A stretch of DNA of 64,000 nucleotides, from NCBI GenBank assembly GCA_016748015.1, contig JAAOMT010000723.1, positions 222,351 to 286,350 of the forward strand, read 5' to 3'. Below the pieces are notes generated by a model, which saw only the letters and a list, made by a program, of their open reading frames with translations, was not told the origin of the DNA and did no database searches. Position 1 is the first letter of the stretch. Every line of letters begins with the position of its first letter. This stretch comes from Geosiphon pyriformis. Taxonomy: Eukaryota; Glomeromycota; Glomeromycetes; Archaeosporales; Geosiphonaceae. Shown here piece after piece: positions 12,089 to 23,662 of the stretch. Made by a program: the position numbers and the translations under genes.

Positions 12089-12540
12089 TGTTGAGAGCAC
12101 TGTTGTATGCTGCATTAAAGGGTGTTCCTCTTTTTACTTTTTCTGAAATTGATAAAGCATATTGGCAGGTCTGATTGCAGACTCTTCCTCTTATGGCTAC
12201 ATCAATCCAATTGTATTCTTCTAGTAGCATATCTCCACAAGTCAAACAAGGGATGTTATCCCATTTTCCACTCCTTTTTATTAGATGGCCCCATTGTTCT
12301 CTGTGGCAAGCCTTGCAGTAATAACAAGTATGATTCTCATATTTTTCTTCAGGTAAAATGCAGGCTCCCATTGATGATAGTTTTTTGTGGCAGTCCTTAC
12401 ATTTAAGGGGAATATAGAGGCATTGTTTCCTTGGTTCGGGTTTTGAGTAAAGGATATTCCATCCAGAGGTTTTGGATTCAAAGTGTGGAGTAAAATGTTT
12501 TTGTTCTGTTTCATTGGCCCAGTTGAACGTTGATCCAAGA
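12089..12540. repeat. Right copy of the 452-bp exact duplication flanking the gap
   Basis: Same sequence as 11617-12068. After it the element continues normally upstream into the protease (12541 onward). Collapsing the two copies restores a single reading frame comparable with E2. Confidence 0.9.
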
Positions 12541-12659
12541 GCCATGAATGTTTCAATGAGGAGTTTTTCCTCTTCCGGTTCGAATTCAAAAGCTGGGGTT
12601 TTTTCAGAGCATTTGTTGAATGTATTACAAGTGGCAAGTACCCGGGCGTGTTGTCCTTG

Positions 12660-13205
12660 GTAGGAGATTGTTAACTCTTGTGTTTCCCAATTCAGATTAG
12701 TATTGGCTTTTTGAAGCCAATCATTTCTGACGAGAGCTTGGTACTAGGATGCATCCATTACAAGAACTTTGACTGGAATGGTGATTCCATTAAGAGTGAA
12801 CGGAAAATTGTCAATTTCTCTTACTGAGGTCTTTTTCATGCCATCAGCAGTGACGATTACTGTTTGAGCTGGTCAGTCGACATTTCTCTTTAACTGTTGC
12901 ATTAACTGGTAGGTGATAATGCTTCCAGCAGATTCACTGTCTAGGATCAAGCGAATTGTCTTTTCTTCGACTTTTGTTTCAGTGTACATAGCTGTGATTG
13001 TTTTTTGTTCATTGGCGGCTGCATTGCTAAGCAGGAATGGTAACTCATTTGCTTCTAACTCAAAAGGGAATATATCTGAAAGGTTAGCATTTTCAGCAAT
13101 TCTGGCTGGTGGGATTGTGGTGGGAGTATAAGAAAGGTTTTGTTGTTGTGTTGCAGCTCTACCTTCTAAGGGTGCAGTATGGTGAAAATCCTGTTCTTCT
13201 GGCAT
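12660..13205 (-). pseudogene. E1 retropepsin-type protease
   Basis: The frame runs from 'MPEEQDFHH' through 'RLILDSESAGSIITYQLMQQLKRNVD' and on to 'TLNGITIPVKVLVMDAS'. The catalytic D-(S/T)-G of aspartic proteases is D-S-G in E2 ('LILDSGSA') but D-S-E here, a single G-to-A change. The enzyme matures the gag-pol polyprotein in an active element. Here it should be inactive. Confidence 0.85.
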
Positions 13206-13299
13206 TGTTAAATAACTGGGTTGAGTGTGGTAGTGGTTGGGTCTTGGTTAAATGGAATTTTGGAGAACCAATTGGTTGTTTGAACTGATTCTATTGTTG

Positions 13300-15071
13300 T
13301 TTACTTGGTATCAGTTTTGTGGTGTGAATTGATTTTGTGTGATTAGTCTTCGAGCAGGTACTTGATAATATTGTGTGTGTAGTTGTTGGTATTGCTGTTA
13401 GATTGGCTGTGAGACAGACTGATAATAGTTATTTTGGTATTGGGGTCTTGGTAGATAGTAAGCTGGTGGTAGTGGTTGATAATAAGATTGCTGTGGTGGA
13501 GGGTAACGTTGATTACTCCTATTTTGTTGGTCTCGTTGTAGCTTTCTGCAATCTTTTTTCCAGTGACCAGAGATTCCACAGTAATGGCAATTCTGAGGCT
13601 GGTTATTGGAAAGTGATACAAAGTTATTTTGATTTCATCTTTGGGGTGATTGATATCTTTGGGGTTGCTGTTGTTGTTGATTGGTGAAATAGTTTTCAAC
13701 CTTCTTTGTAAGTTGGTCAATTTTTTCCTCAGCTGCTAAGCTGGTTTTTCCAATTGCCAAATTTACAAGTTTTGTGCGATTGGCCTCTTCCATGGCCATT
13801 TTGTATCTTTTCACATGCTGTGTGGCAGAGTTTAAATCTTCTGGCACATGTGGGCAAACTTTTTTAATTAGTTTATCTTTTAGACCAGCAATAAATTGAT
13901 CCAAGATTTGAGTATTGGAATAATAATTATTTGTTTCAAGTTGGTGAATTTGTCTGAGAAGTTTGTTGAATTTCCCAATATAAGTCATAACAGATTCGAA
14001 GGGTTCTTGTTTGATATTTTGAAAACAATTGTGAAGGGTAATGGAGGTATTATTGTTGGTAAACTGTTCAAGAAAAGCTGCTTTGAAAGTGTTCCAATCA
14101 TTGAATAGGGCAGCCAAGTTTTCAAACCATTCTCCTGCTGTTCTTTTGAGAAAATAGAGAATTGTTCTTAACATTCTGGCAGCATTCCATCTATTTGCAT
14201 CTCCAGCTTTAGTAACTTGGTCAAGCCATTCTTGGGGACTGGTCTCAATGTCTTCTCCATTAAATTCAGAGATTTTTGCGATGTATGTTGTCATTTTGTG
14301 TTCTTCATTTTCACTGTTTATTGATTTTTTTTCAGATATTTCAAAGTCATTTTCTTTGTTTGCTGCTGTCTTAGAGTGTTCACTTTGATTTTCAGCCAGA
14401 AAGTCAAGGAGATTGGAACTAGTTTGAAGGGGTTCTTGTTGTCTGATGGGACTTCTGAGTGATGTAAAATCTTCTGGTCTTGCAAATCAATTTAAGGGTG
14501 AATTAGGTGTTTGTGCTTGTGCAAGTGAAGCTAAAAAAAGTGTAATAGTAAGTAGAAGTTTTGAACTGGTTCTTTGTTCAGGTGTTTGTAAATGGTTGGC
14601 AGTTGTTTTTGGTAGTGTTAGAGTATTTGGGGTGGTTTTTGAGTATTGCTTCAATTTGTTTTTGCCTTTGTTGCTTGTTTCTGTTTCCGATTCAAAATCA
14701 ATAGAGTATTAAGACTGCACTGGATATGTTTCTTCACAGTATTTGATAATGTTAAAATTAAGTTTGTGAAAGTAAGTGGCAAGTGTTTCACTGTTAAGGT
14801 CTTCAGTTCCCAACTGTGAATAGTGTGCTAAATTATTGTAAAGGTTGCTTCTAACTTCTGAGATATTGTAATTTCCAAAAAGATAATTGTTGATGCGGTT
14901 TTCAATGTATTGGTATACTGATTTCTTGACAACTTTAATTCCATCTGGAATGTTGAATCTTTGCTTGCAGTGGGTGTAAATTGATTGGTAATACTCTAGA
15001 GTTGTTGCATCTGGTGTGGTCGCCACTTTGAATTTTGTTGTTGCTGTGTTATTTTTGTGAAAGAGCACCAA
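13300..15071 (-). pseudogene. E1 gag: ATG-less N part, capsid-like domain, CCHC knuckle
   Basis: The frame opens directly after the 5' LTR (minus-strand codons from 15071: LVLFHKNNTAT..). It continues in the same phase through stops to 'MTTYIAKISEFNGEDIETSPQEWLDQV', a retrotransposon gag (capsid) domain with 'AGEWFENL', 'FKAAFLEQF' and 'YIGKFNKLLRQI' (about 13700-14294). A Gln-rich stretch follows, then the knuckle 'CHYCGISGHWKKDC' at 13548-13589 (C-x2-C-x4-H-x4-C). Gag packages element RNA. No in-frame ATG occurs before MTTYIAK in about 259 codons, although the protein sequence is shared with E2. Confidence 0.88.
15059..15070 (-). promoter_or_regulatory. E1 primer-binding site (putative)
   Basis: On the minus strand the bases two nucleotides after the 5' LTR are TGGTGCTCTTTC. 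They begin TGG, as expected for pairing with the CCA end of a tRNA. E2 has TGGTGCTCTCCC at 23664. The nine shared bases imply a tRNA ending AGAGCACCA; I cannot name the isoacceptor. Confidence 0.6.
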
Positions 15072-15072
15072 A

Positions 15073-16053
15073 TGTTACCAGAGATTTTTGGTCTCTTTTC
15101 TTAAATGTTGTTAATGTTAATTTGTTGTGAATTCACGTTTCCAGGAAGTAATTGAATCTCCAGTAATTGAATTTATCTTCAAATTATCTCCTATAATTTG
15201 AACTTGCTGGACTTATGAGTGGAATAGCCAATTCCATGCCAGTTGCTTTATGTAGTTACATTGTAGTAAACGTCAACTCTTTCCCAAAAATTGCTCATCT
15301 GAGAGCTCACTAAAAATGTGTAATTACTTTGCTGTAAAAGTCAACTCTTCTACAGGAATCTTGTCTGTAAGCTATCTTAATAATTGTAATAAGAAAAGAA
15401 AAAAAATAAAAGAAATGTAAAAGAAATAAAATTTTGTTAAGAGAAATGTTTTCTATCCAGGCCTGGAGTCACTAACAGTTTACTGAAATTGATAGCTAAT
15501 CAATTTCAAAATGTTAGTTGGGTTTTGAGGATTTTCCAAGTGCAATAATTTAAAGAATTTGGTTTTTTGAATTATTTAATATTTATTTCTTTTTGTGTGT
15601 GTGTAGGAATGGTTCTAAGTGATAAATCTAAAGTAAGATACATTTTCTCAAAGAGAAATGCTCTTCTTTTATACAACTTGTTATAACACTATTCTATGAA
15701 CTTGAACTTTGCTATTTTCTACAATTTTGCTGAACTAAAGATACATTTCAGCAAACTACAAGTTATTTCTACAAACTATTAGATATTTCGGTGAACTATC
15801 AATTATTTCTACAAATTTCTACAAATTTCGGCGAACTTTTGAATATTACATAGTTTGGAGTATTGCATAATTTGATCATCGCAATTAGATTACATTTGTG
15901 TTGTATATAAATTGGGTTATTAATTAAATGATAATTTCGGACATTTTGCTAATGTAATAAGTGATAATTTGAAACAATAATATATGCTAATTAATGATAG
16001 GATTTATAAGATAATTTCATGCTAAATAATATCTTTAATTTCGTCTGGTAACA
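15073..16053 (-). repeat. E1 5' LTR
   Basis: 981 bp, bounded by tgttaccaga (15073-15082) and tctggtaaca (16044-16053) on the plus strand. The LINE-A reading resumes immediately at 16054. Confidence 0.95.
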
Positions 16054-16725
16054 GCATGTAAACAGTTTGGTCATGTTTCTGGTGCCTGTTCTGTGGGTAA
16101 GAATTCTGGTGGTCATGGCAAGTGTGTAGTTACCTCTCAAGATCAGATTTGTCTGGCTAATATATATAGGAAAAAGCACGTTCCCATTACCCATCCAGTT
16201 TCCTTTGGTGGTAAAACATGGGCCCAGATTACTAGCAACTCTCCCTTTTGTGTGACTTCTTTAGTTGCTTCTGGTGTTGGTTTAATTCTGGATGTAAAAC
16301 CTCTTTTAATGGCCTCTGGGTCTCTTGATATTTCTGATTTGGGTAATTGTTTGGCATTTTTGGAATGCTCTTTAGAGCTCTTAGCCAATTAGATTTCCAG
16401 TATTGTGAAAAAACTGAGTTTTATTGAATTGGTGCCATTAACGTCTCCTTCTTGTGTTTTTCCTCTGGCTGTTTCTACACCTGTGGGTTCAGTTGGAGAT
16501 TCAGATATGGCTCTGGATGGTGGATTGACTTTGTTTGTCTCCTCTTTTTCTGGTGCTAATAAATCTACTGTTGTTCTTAGTTCTAGCAGCTCGAAGGTTC
16601 TTACCTCTAAAGTAGGTTTGGAATCTAAGATGTCTGCTCTGGAGGCTTCTATTGGTTCAGTTCTGGTGAGATTGGATCTCTTGTGTTCTAATTCAAGTTC
16701 TTCCATTCATTCTCCATCTCAATGA
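16054..16725 (+). pseudogene. LINE-A ORF1, C-terminal part
   Basis: Resumes after E1 with 'CKQFGHVSGAC', the second half of a CCHC knuckle. Then follow 'ICLANIYRKKHVPITHPVSF', a Ser/Val-rich linker, and 'SSSKVLTSKVGLESKMSALEASIGSVLVRLDLL', a short heptad-like segment that may form a coiled coil, as in other LINE ORF1 proteins. The matching region of LINE-B is 36395-37060. One internal stop lies near 16390. The final TGA (16723-16725) overlaps the ATG of ORF2. Confidence 0.75.
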
Positions 16726-19700
16726 GCAATTTGGTTTGGAAATTTGCAACGTGCAATGTTTAAGGTATCAATGTTCCTGCTAAGCAAGCAGACATTGTTC
16801 ATTGGCATGTAAGTTCTGGAAATATGGTTTTTTTTGTTACTAAAACAAAGTTGAGGTCCTCTGCTGGGCCATGGATCAAGGATAAGTTTGATGGGATTCG
16901 GATTTTTACTTCTGGTTTGGATGTTGGTCATCTTGGTACTGGTATTGCTGTAATTATGAACAATTCTTTGGCTCGCCATGTTTCTAAGGTTGATGAGATT
17001 CCTGGTCAGGTTGTCTCTGTGCAACTGTTGTTTAAAAGCAAGTTCTCAGTAACTGTGCTCGGTTTGTATGCTGGTGTTTTTTCTGGTGTTTATTTCAGTT
17101 AGGCATCTGAGATTAATTCTATTATTGTTAAGACTGTTAATACCAGCACTTTTATCATATTGGGTGGAGATTTCAATAAAAGTAGGTCTGGGAGGAGTGC
17201 AAGTTTCAGGTTTTGCTTGGGTCTGGGTCTGGTTAATTCTTTTACTGGCCATCATTTGGCTGGGGTGCCTACATAGCACAATTCAAGGGGAGTTAAAAAG
17301 ACTATCAATTACATTTTAGTTGGTGAAAATCTGTTTTTCACTGTTGCTAAGCATTGTATTGGGCCTGTTTCTGAATTTTTTGATACAGATCACAGTGCTA
17401 TTATGGTGTTGGTTGGTTTGGGTGGGCTCTTGGATGTTTGGTTAAATAGTTTGCGCAAGCAGACTAACAAAGATTGTTGGAAGTTCAGGATTAAGAATGC
17501 AGATGTTGCCAAGTGGACTAAGTTTAAGAATTGTGTTTCAACTAGGCTTTAGTTGGTCGGAGACCTCTTTTCTGATGCCAAAGCTGGTGGTGATTTGGAT
17601 ACTATGTGGGCAATTTTGGAAAAAGAAATGATTGATTTAGCTGATGAGGTTTTCTCGAGACATTGGTTTAGTGAATTTTAATGCTCTAGAAATAGGCATT
17701 CTTTAAAGTTCTTTGGGTTTGAGTTGCTTATTTCCAAGATTGTTAGTAAGGTTTGTTCTGATGACATGCTTGGAGTTAATTGTCTTGTAAGAAAATGGTT
17801 CACTTTGGACAAGACCAAAGCTTGTGTTTTCTCTGACTTGGTTATCTTGGGTGGGGATAGTGTGGTTCTTCTTAAACACTTGTTATTAGTTCACAAAGAG
17901 TATAGGAGATCAAAAATGTTTGAGTCAAGGTTGGCTGAAGAGGCGTCTATTTGGAATGCTATAGACAAGTGTATGGAGAGTTTTGCTTCTAATAAAGGTG
18001 GCATAATCAGAAGTGTTTTGAACTGGTCTTTTTGCAAGATGGTCTTTGATCATTTGGTGGTTGATAGTAACTTGGTTTTAGAGCCCAAGGAGATGAAATC
18101 TAAGGTAGATAAAATCATGGTGGGGTGGACAAGGGTGTGCACTATACCTTCATTGTTGCCTGATCACTGGGTCTGCCAGTACATGCCATTGGATTATGTA
18201 AGAGACGAGGCTTTTTCTGGTGTTATAAAGGAAATTGGTATGGAGAATTGCTTTTGATGGTGGGTGGTCTGCCTAATGGCAAAGCCACTGGCCTGTCTGG
18301 TATTCCTAATGAACTGTAGAAGCATGGTGGTGAGATGGCTTTGAGTTGTCTATTGACTTTGCTAAATGCTTGCTTGTCTGCTGGCAGGGTGCCTGTTTCT
18401 TGGCAAAAGACTTGAGTGTTAATGATTCCTAAGCCATATGATTGGGATGGTGTTCTTAGAAACATGTGTTCTATTGCTCTAATTAAAACTACCAGGAAGA
18501 TTTTTTCTAAAGTTTTGTCTGATTGGATTTTATTTGCATGTAGTAAGTTTGGTGTTTTCCGTGGTGACAATTTTTTGGTATTGAAGAGCACGTCCACACA
18601 GTCTCTAGTGTTTACTGTTGGGGCAGTTGTAGAGGACACTTTCGAGAAGAATAGGGAACTTTGGCTGGTTCTGCAGGACATGTGAAAAGCATATGATTCT
18701 GTTGGATGGCATTATTTGAGGGCTAATTTACGAAGAATTAAGATGTGCGACAAGTTCATTGAATTTTTTAGTAATATACATGAGGATAGGTTCAACAAAG
18801 TGATAACTGATTTTGGTCTCTCTGATGGATATCGTGTTTGCAATGGTTTAGATTAAGGTGAAGTCTTCTCACCACTTTTGTGAAGAATTTTTTATGATCT
18901 GCTTCTATGTAAGGTCAAGAGACATTAACAGTTTTTTGGATACTGGATATGTTCCAAGTTTGTTTCAAAATCAAGTCAGATTGAGAGCAGTGGTAGGTTG
19001 TTTTCTTATTTTGTGGCTGGTGCTTTTGTTGATAATACGATTTAGGTTAGGAACTGTCAAGCTGCTATTCAGAATATTTTGGACATTGTAAGTGAGTTTT
19101 TTGTTGTCAATGATATTTTCATCAACAATAAGAAGACCATGGCCATTCCAATCAATCCGGGTGTTAAAGTTGCTTCTTTGAGTATTAGTAGTTTGCCTAT
19201 TTCAATAGCCAAAAAGGATGAAGCTTATCGTTATCTGAGAATTTTTTTGTCTACTGAAAGACTTTCAAAGTTGAGCATAGCCAAGGCTTATTCTGATGTT
19301 CATTTCTTTGTTAATGTGGTTCTCAGAAAGGCTATTACTGATAAACAGTTTTTGTATTTGGTGTCAGCCATCTTGTAGCCTATTGTTAGCTATCATATTC
19401 AGTTCAATTTTGTTTCATTGAATATTTACTGCAAATGGGATGTGATATTGAGGAAGAGTCTTAAGTCTAAGACTGGTTTATTTTGTGATTTCCCCAGTGA
19501 AGCTCTGTGTTATCTGTCTTTATATGGCCTAAAGTCTTTTGAGCAGATACAGTCCGAAGGGAAGTTGGCTGCCTTGATTTTATTTTCCAATTCTTTCAAA
19601 GTGCTTGGCCAATTGTTTAAGCACAGGTGTCTTAATTTGCAGGTTCTGGTCTCCTTTGAACCCTTTGCAGTTTTCTGTTAAGTTGCATGTTAGTCTTATA

Positions 19701-21407
19701 AACAATTTTCTGGCTGGTGTGGTTAAGATTTTTTTGTGCAATAAGTTGTCTTTGTCGAATGGCTTGTCCAATGCATTTCGCAGTCCTGGTAGTTTTTCTG
19801 TGTCTTCTATTCTAAAGAGTTCTCTGCACTTTAATTCTGTTCATTTATTGATGCGTTTTGGTATGGTTTTTGGTGATAAGTTGTTTGATAAAAAGGAACG
19901 TGTTATAAGTTGGGTGACTTTTAAACGCTAGAAGAGATTGAATCCAAGGAGTCCTGTTCCTTACTGGTTTAGTGTTGTGTCTGATTTTTTTTGTGATGCT
20001 GGCGTTTCATTGGCCAGTTCTGTAAGATCTATTTGTGTTTCTGGTTTGAACGTTCTGGATTTTGAGAATTTTTCTGTGATTCTTGGTGGGTTGCATAAGA
20101 TCTGGTCTGACTCATTTAAAGTCTTTACAGATGGCTCATTAAAAAATTTTGGTCATGCTAATGTTGCTGGTAGTGCGGCTGCTTATTTTCTTACTATTGA
20201 TTTGAGTATTGGTGTTAGGGTTCATGGTCTGCTGTCTTCTACTATGGCCAAACTGCAAGCCATTGCTTTGTCTTTGGAGTGTGTTCTATTTTTTTGTACA
20301 GTAGTCATGCATACTAACAGCCAGGCAGCTATTGATGCATGCATTTCTGAGATGTCATTGTCTGTGCCTGATTTTTGCTCCTTTTGTTGGTTGGAAAGAT
20401 GCCAGATTTTTAATTTGATTCATGAAAAGGATCTTTTTGTACAGTAGGTTAAGGTTAAGGAACATTCTGAGATTCTTGGCAATGTTAAGACTGATCTTGC
20501 TGCTGGTAACACTGCTTTTTCTTATCTGTCTTTGCCTGTCAGTATCTGGGAGTGATTTTTGGTAGCTAAGGGCACATCAGTGTCTGACAACACTCGTCAT
20601 TTTGTTTGGAATTTGTATAGATCTATTTGTCATGCATGATGGGAAGTGAGACCTGGCTGTGATGTGATTCCTGAGGTGCTAATTAAGGCTGTAGATTGGA
20701 GTGCTACCACTAGGGTGTGACATCTTGATTCACATATGCTTGCTGGTTTTACTAGTCGGAAGTCTTCCTGTCTTCACATGTACCTGATGAAGGCTGTACA
20801 TTGACAGCTTTCTGTGGCAGTTAGAAAATGGTTATATGATAGGTTTTACCCTGGTGTGCTATGCTTACTGTGTTGTGAGATGGAGTTACCAGATCATGTT
20901 TTTATGTGTTTTTATGATGTGGAGATTCATGGGGAAGTTTTGGCTGTGGTGTCTGTGGATTGGCTTTCCATGGTCAGTTCTTATGGCTCGTTGTCTTCTG
21001 CTGTTTTGTGATCTCTTGGTCAGTGTTCTGTGGATGTTGAATTGTATTCGGTCTTATGTAAGGGGTTTGTGCTGAGGGAATGGTGTGCTGAAGCTGTGAG
21101 AATTTTTGATGATAGAAAGGAGGCTGTCAATGCTGTGGTTGGCTTTGTTAAGTGTTTAGTTGAGCTGCATTGCTCTAAGATTTGGTTAGTAAGGTTGGTG
21201 TTTAGAGTGAGAATGGAGAAAGCTGGTTTGGTTGAGGATGACAGTTTGTTTTCAGGTTTGTCTCGCTGCTTGGGTTTTTTGTTGTCTGATAAGGTAGTAA
21301 GGATGCTTGGTGTTGCTGGCTCTTTTGCTGTTAGTTTTGGCTGTCACAAGTCTTGTCTTTTTTTCTCTGGTTTGGATGGTAGTCTGTGTGTTAGTATTAG
21401 TATGTAG
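16722..21407 (+). pseudogene. LINE-A ORF2: endonuclease, RT, RNase H, HCHC finger
   Basis: ATG at 16722 ('MSNLVWKFATCNV'). The APE-type endonuclease shows 'FFVTKTKLRSS', where LINE-B has the catalytic E ('TETKL'), and 'LGGDFNKSR' at about 17160. RT motifs follow: 'NGKATGLSGIPNEL', 'LVLQDM.KAYDSV', 'AGAFVDNTI' (active-site FVDD changed to FVDN; codons 19031-19036) and 'NDIFINNKKTMAIP'. RNase H has 'KVFTDGSLKNFG', 'MAKLQAIAL' (Glu to Lys) and 'TNSQAAID' (Asp to Asn). The C-terminal finger is 'CLLCCEMELPDHVFMC'. Stops are frequent. The protein would nick target DNA and copy the LINE RNA; every catalytic centre here carries a G-to-A type substitution. Confidence 0.9.
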
Positions 21408-21545
21408 TGTTGCCTTGTCTGGCCTGAGTGGCTAGTTACATGTAGAAAAATGCATGAGCTGCATTTAGTTTAAGCTTCTTAGTTTGGTTCTATGTACTAG
21501 ATAGTGGTTGGACTTTACTCATTAAAAGCATAATAAAAAAAAAAT

Positions 21546-21884
21546 TACAAAGTTTGTTATATTTTATATTTATTGTTATTTTTTTAAAAAAAAATATATA
21601 AGAATATCAAAATTTAAGTTAAATTTTGTTAATTATAATAATATTTTGCTATTTATTTTAAAAAATCAAATTATATTAATTTTGTTTTTGTTTATTAAAT
21701 AGTTTTAATAAAAAAAAAATAATTGTCATAAAAAATGTTTTTAAGATTAAATTAATTAATTTTTTAGCTATGTAATTTTTAAAATTTAAAATTTAATTAT
21801 TTAAATATATAATTATGCATATTTTATTTTTTTAATTATCTAAGTTTATATTATTATTATTTCAAATTTTAAAAAACTTTTATT
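21546..21884. other. AT-rich spacer between the two convergent LINE tails
   Basis: About 340 bp of A/T-rich sequence with no ORF or recognised motif, between the A-rich 3' tail of LINE-A and the minus-strand A-rich tail of LINE-B. Confidence 0.7.
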
Positions 21885-22019
21885 TTTTTATTTATTTATT
21901 AGGTTTAACAAGTACAGCCCAACCACTACCTAATTATATAAAAACCAACAAGTCTTATATTAAGTATGGCTTATGTATTTTTCACATGTGACCAGCTACT
22001 CAAGCCAGTCAAGACAACA

Positions 22020-22682
22020 CTACACACCAAGAACACTAGCTATAGGGAAATTATGTAGAAAACCAAACTGCACACTATTCAAATGAGGATGGAGACCGAA
22101 ACATATATGTATACCTAACTTAATCCCCAAGGTATAAATCATGCCACAGGACCAAACTGAAGACAAACCAGTTACTAATGGGACAATAGATCCATCATGT
22201 GGCAAAAGACCATGCTTTTTATAATGGGCTCTTAGTTTGGCCCTTGGCAGCCATATACTAGATCTGTAATTCTCAGCAAAATGATAAACCAGATCAACCA
22301 TCAGGGATTCACTATTTGACTTAATCCCCAAAAACTGCTTTGCCTTAGCCACCCAGTCCTTAAACACGAAACCTTTAGACAAAGACATATACAAACAATC
22401 TGAGTTTGCTGTCTCATGAAGCAAGCAAACCATCACATCACAGATGGCATGCGCACTCAACAAAATCATCCAATCTGTGATGGCTTCTAATATTAAGTCA
22501 TTATGAGTGTTGACATTGAAAACACAAACAAATGTGTAATCTGAATTTTCTAAAAGTCTACAATAAATGCACAACACACTAGGATAACCTGGATTATATA
22601 ATTTTTTTCTCTTGGCCACAGACAACTGATGGTGCAAGACTTTTATGAAATACAAATGGAGCATCACAGAAGCAGAACTCAT
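22020..22682 (-). pseudogene. LINE-B ORF2, C-terminal fragment beyond E2
   Basis: A 220-codon open frame that looks like a free-standing gene but is the end of LINE-B ORF2. It aligns with LINE-A 20770-21407: 'LHHQLSVAKRKKLYNPGYPSVLCIYC' with 'VHWQLSVAVRKWLYDRFYPGVLCLLC'. It contains the finger 'CIYCRLLENSDYTFVC' (C-x2-C..C, with the expected His replaced by Tyr). Its apparent start codon at 22682-22680 is only the ATG formed at the E2 junction. Confidence 0.85.
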
Positions 22683-23661
22683 TGTTACCAGACAAAATTA
22701 GAGATATTATTTAGCATGAAATTATCTTATAATTCCTATTATTAGCATATGTTATCATTTCAAATGATCACTTATTACATTAGCAAAAATGTCCGAAATT
22801 ATCATTTAATCAATAACCCAAATTGTACACAACACAAATGTAACCTAATTGTGATGATCAATCATGCAATACCCCAAACTATGTAACATTCAGAAGTTTG
22901 CCAAAATTTGTAGAAATTCGCTGAAATAATTGATAGTTCACCGAAATATCTAATAGTTTGCCAAAATAACTTGTAGTTCGCCGAAATGTATCTTTAGTTC
23001 AGCAAAATTGTAGAAAATAGCAAAGTTCAAATTTATAGAATAGTGTTACAACAAGTTGTATAAAAAAAGAGCTTTTCTTTTCGAGAAAATATATCTTACT
23101 TTAGATTTATCTCTTAAAACCGTTCTTATACACACAAAAAGAAATAAATATCAAATAAATTCAAAAAACCAAATTCTTTAATTATTGTACTTGGAAAATC
23201 CCCAAAACCCAACTAACATTTCGAAATTGATTAGCTACCAATTTCAGTAAACTGTTAGTGACTCCAGGCCTGAATAGAAAACGTTTCTCTTGACAAAATT
23301 CTATTTCTGTTACATTTCTTTTATTTTCTTTTATTTTTTTTATTACAATTATTAGAGTAGCCTACAGACAAGATTCCTGTAGAAGAGTTGACTTTCACAG
23401 CAAAGTAACTACACATTTTTAGTGAGCTTCCAGACGAGCAATTCCTGGGAAAGAGTTGACATTTACTACAACATAACTACATAAAGCAACTGGCATGGAA
23501 TTGGCCATTTCACTTATAAGCCCAGCAAGTTCAAATTATAGGAGATAATTTGAAGTTAAAAATTCAGTTACTGGAGGTTTAACCACATCCAGAAAACGTG
23601 AATTCACAGCAAATAAGTATCAACAACATTACAGAAAAGAGACCAAAAACCTCTGGTAACA
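22683..23661 (+). repeat. E2 5' LTR
   Basis: 979 bp from TGTTACCAGA to TCTGGTAACA. It contains 'caagttgtataaaa' (about 23052), a plausible TATA region, and the conserved 'gactccaggcctg' block used to recognise other family LTRs in this window. Confidence 0.95.
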
Positions 23662-23662
23662 T

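Larger units (their letters stand above)
11330..12600 (-). pseudogene. E1 cysteine-rich region between protease and dUTPase (partly duplicated by assembly)
   Basis: On the minus strand the protein has pairs 'CKDCHKK', 'AC', 'CYYCKACHRE', 'CLTCGDM' and 'CNQTC', then about 100 residues without Cys, then 'LCEECIMSCDEQWCLEC'. The repeated C-x2-C pairs suggest two or more zinc-binding sites, like zinc ribbons or treble clefs. I cannot match it to a named retroelement domain. The segment 11617-12068 is repeated exactly at 12089-12540 around 20 Ns, so the frame here appears twice in the assembly. E2 gives the uninterrupted version. Confidence 0.75.
5725..16053 (-). mobile_element. Ty3/gypsy element E1 (dUTPase family), complete with two LTRs
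   Basis: Flanked by LTRs of 981 bp (5725-6705 and 15073-16053), each with TGTTACCAGA..TCTGGTAACA ends. Reading the minus strand, the order is 5' LTR, primer-binding site, gag with CCHC knuckle, protease, Cys-rich region, dUTPase, RT, RNase H, integrase, ORF3, polypurine tract, 3' LTR. PR-RT-RH-IN order places it in Metaviridae (Ty3/gypsy). The gag-pol segments all lie in one frame apart from the assembly gap, interrupted only by stop codons. It sits antisense inside LINE-A. Corrected for a 472-bp artefact at the N gap, its length is about 9.86 kb, close to E2 (9.64 kb). Confidence 0.95.
4322..21545 (+). mobile_element. LINE-A: non-LTR retrotransposon, split by Ty3 element E1
   Basis: A non-LTR element with a less AT-rich 5' leader from about 4322. 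It has an ORF1 (acidic/Ser-rich N part, RRM-like fold, CCHC knuckle) and an ORF2 (APE-type endonuclease, reverse transcriptase, RNase H, C-terminal HCHC finger). A 3' UTR of about 130 bp ends in an A-rich tail at 21530-21545. The reading breaks at 5724 inside the knuckle codons and resumes at 16054, so E1 (5725-16053) is an insertion. Many in-frame stops and lost catalytic residues show it is dead. No flanking target duplication could be identified. Confidence 0.88.

Noticed and set aside
11617-12540. Biological tandem duplication in E1
   Set aside because: Copies are identical and separated by Ns, whereas LTRs of the same element have diverged. Assembly overlap is the simpler reading.
22020-22682. 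Independent 220-aa gene
   Set aside because: Aligns with the C-terminus of LINE-A ORF2 and continues the LINE-B frame across E2, so it is a LINE fragment.
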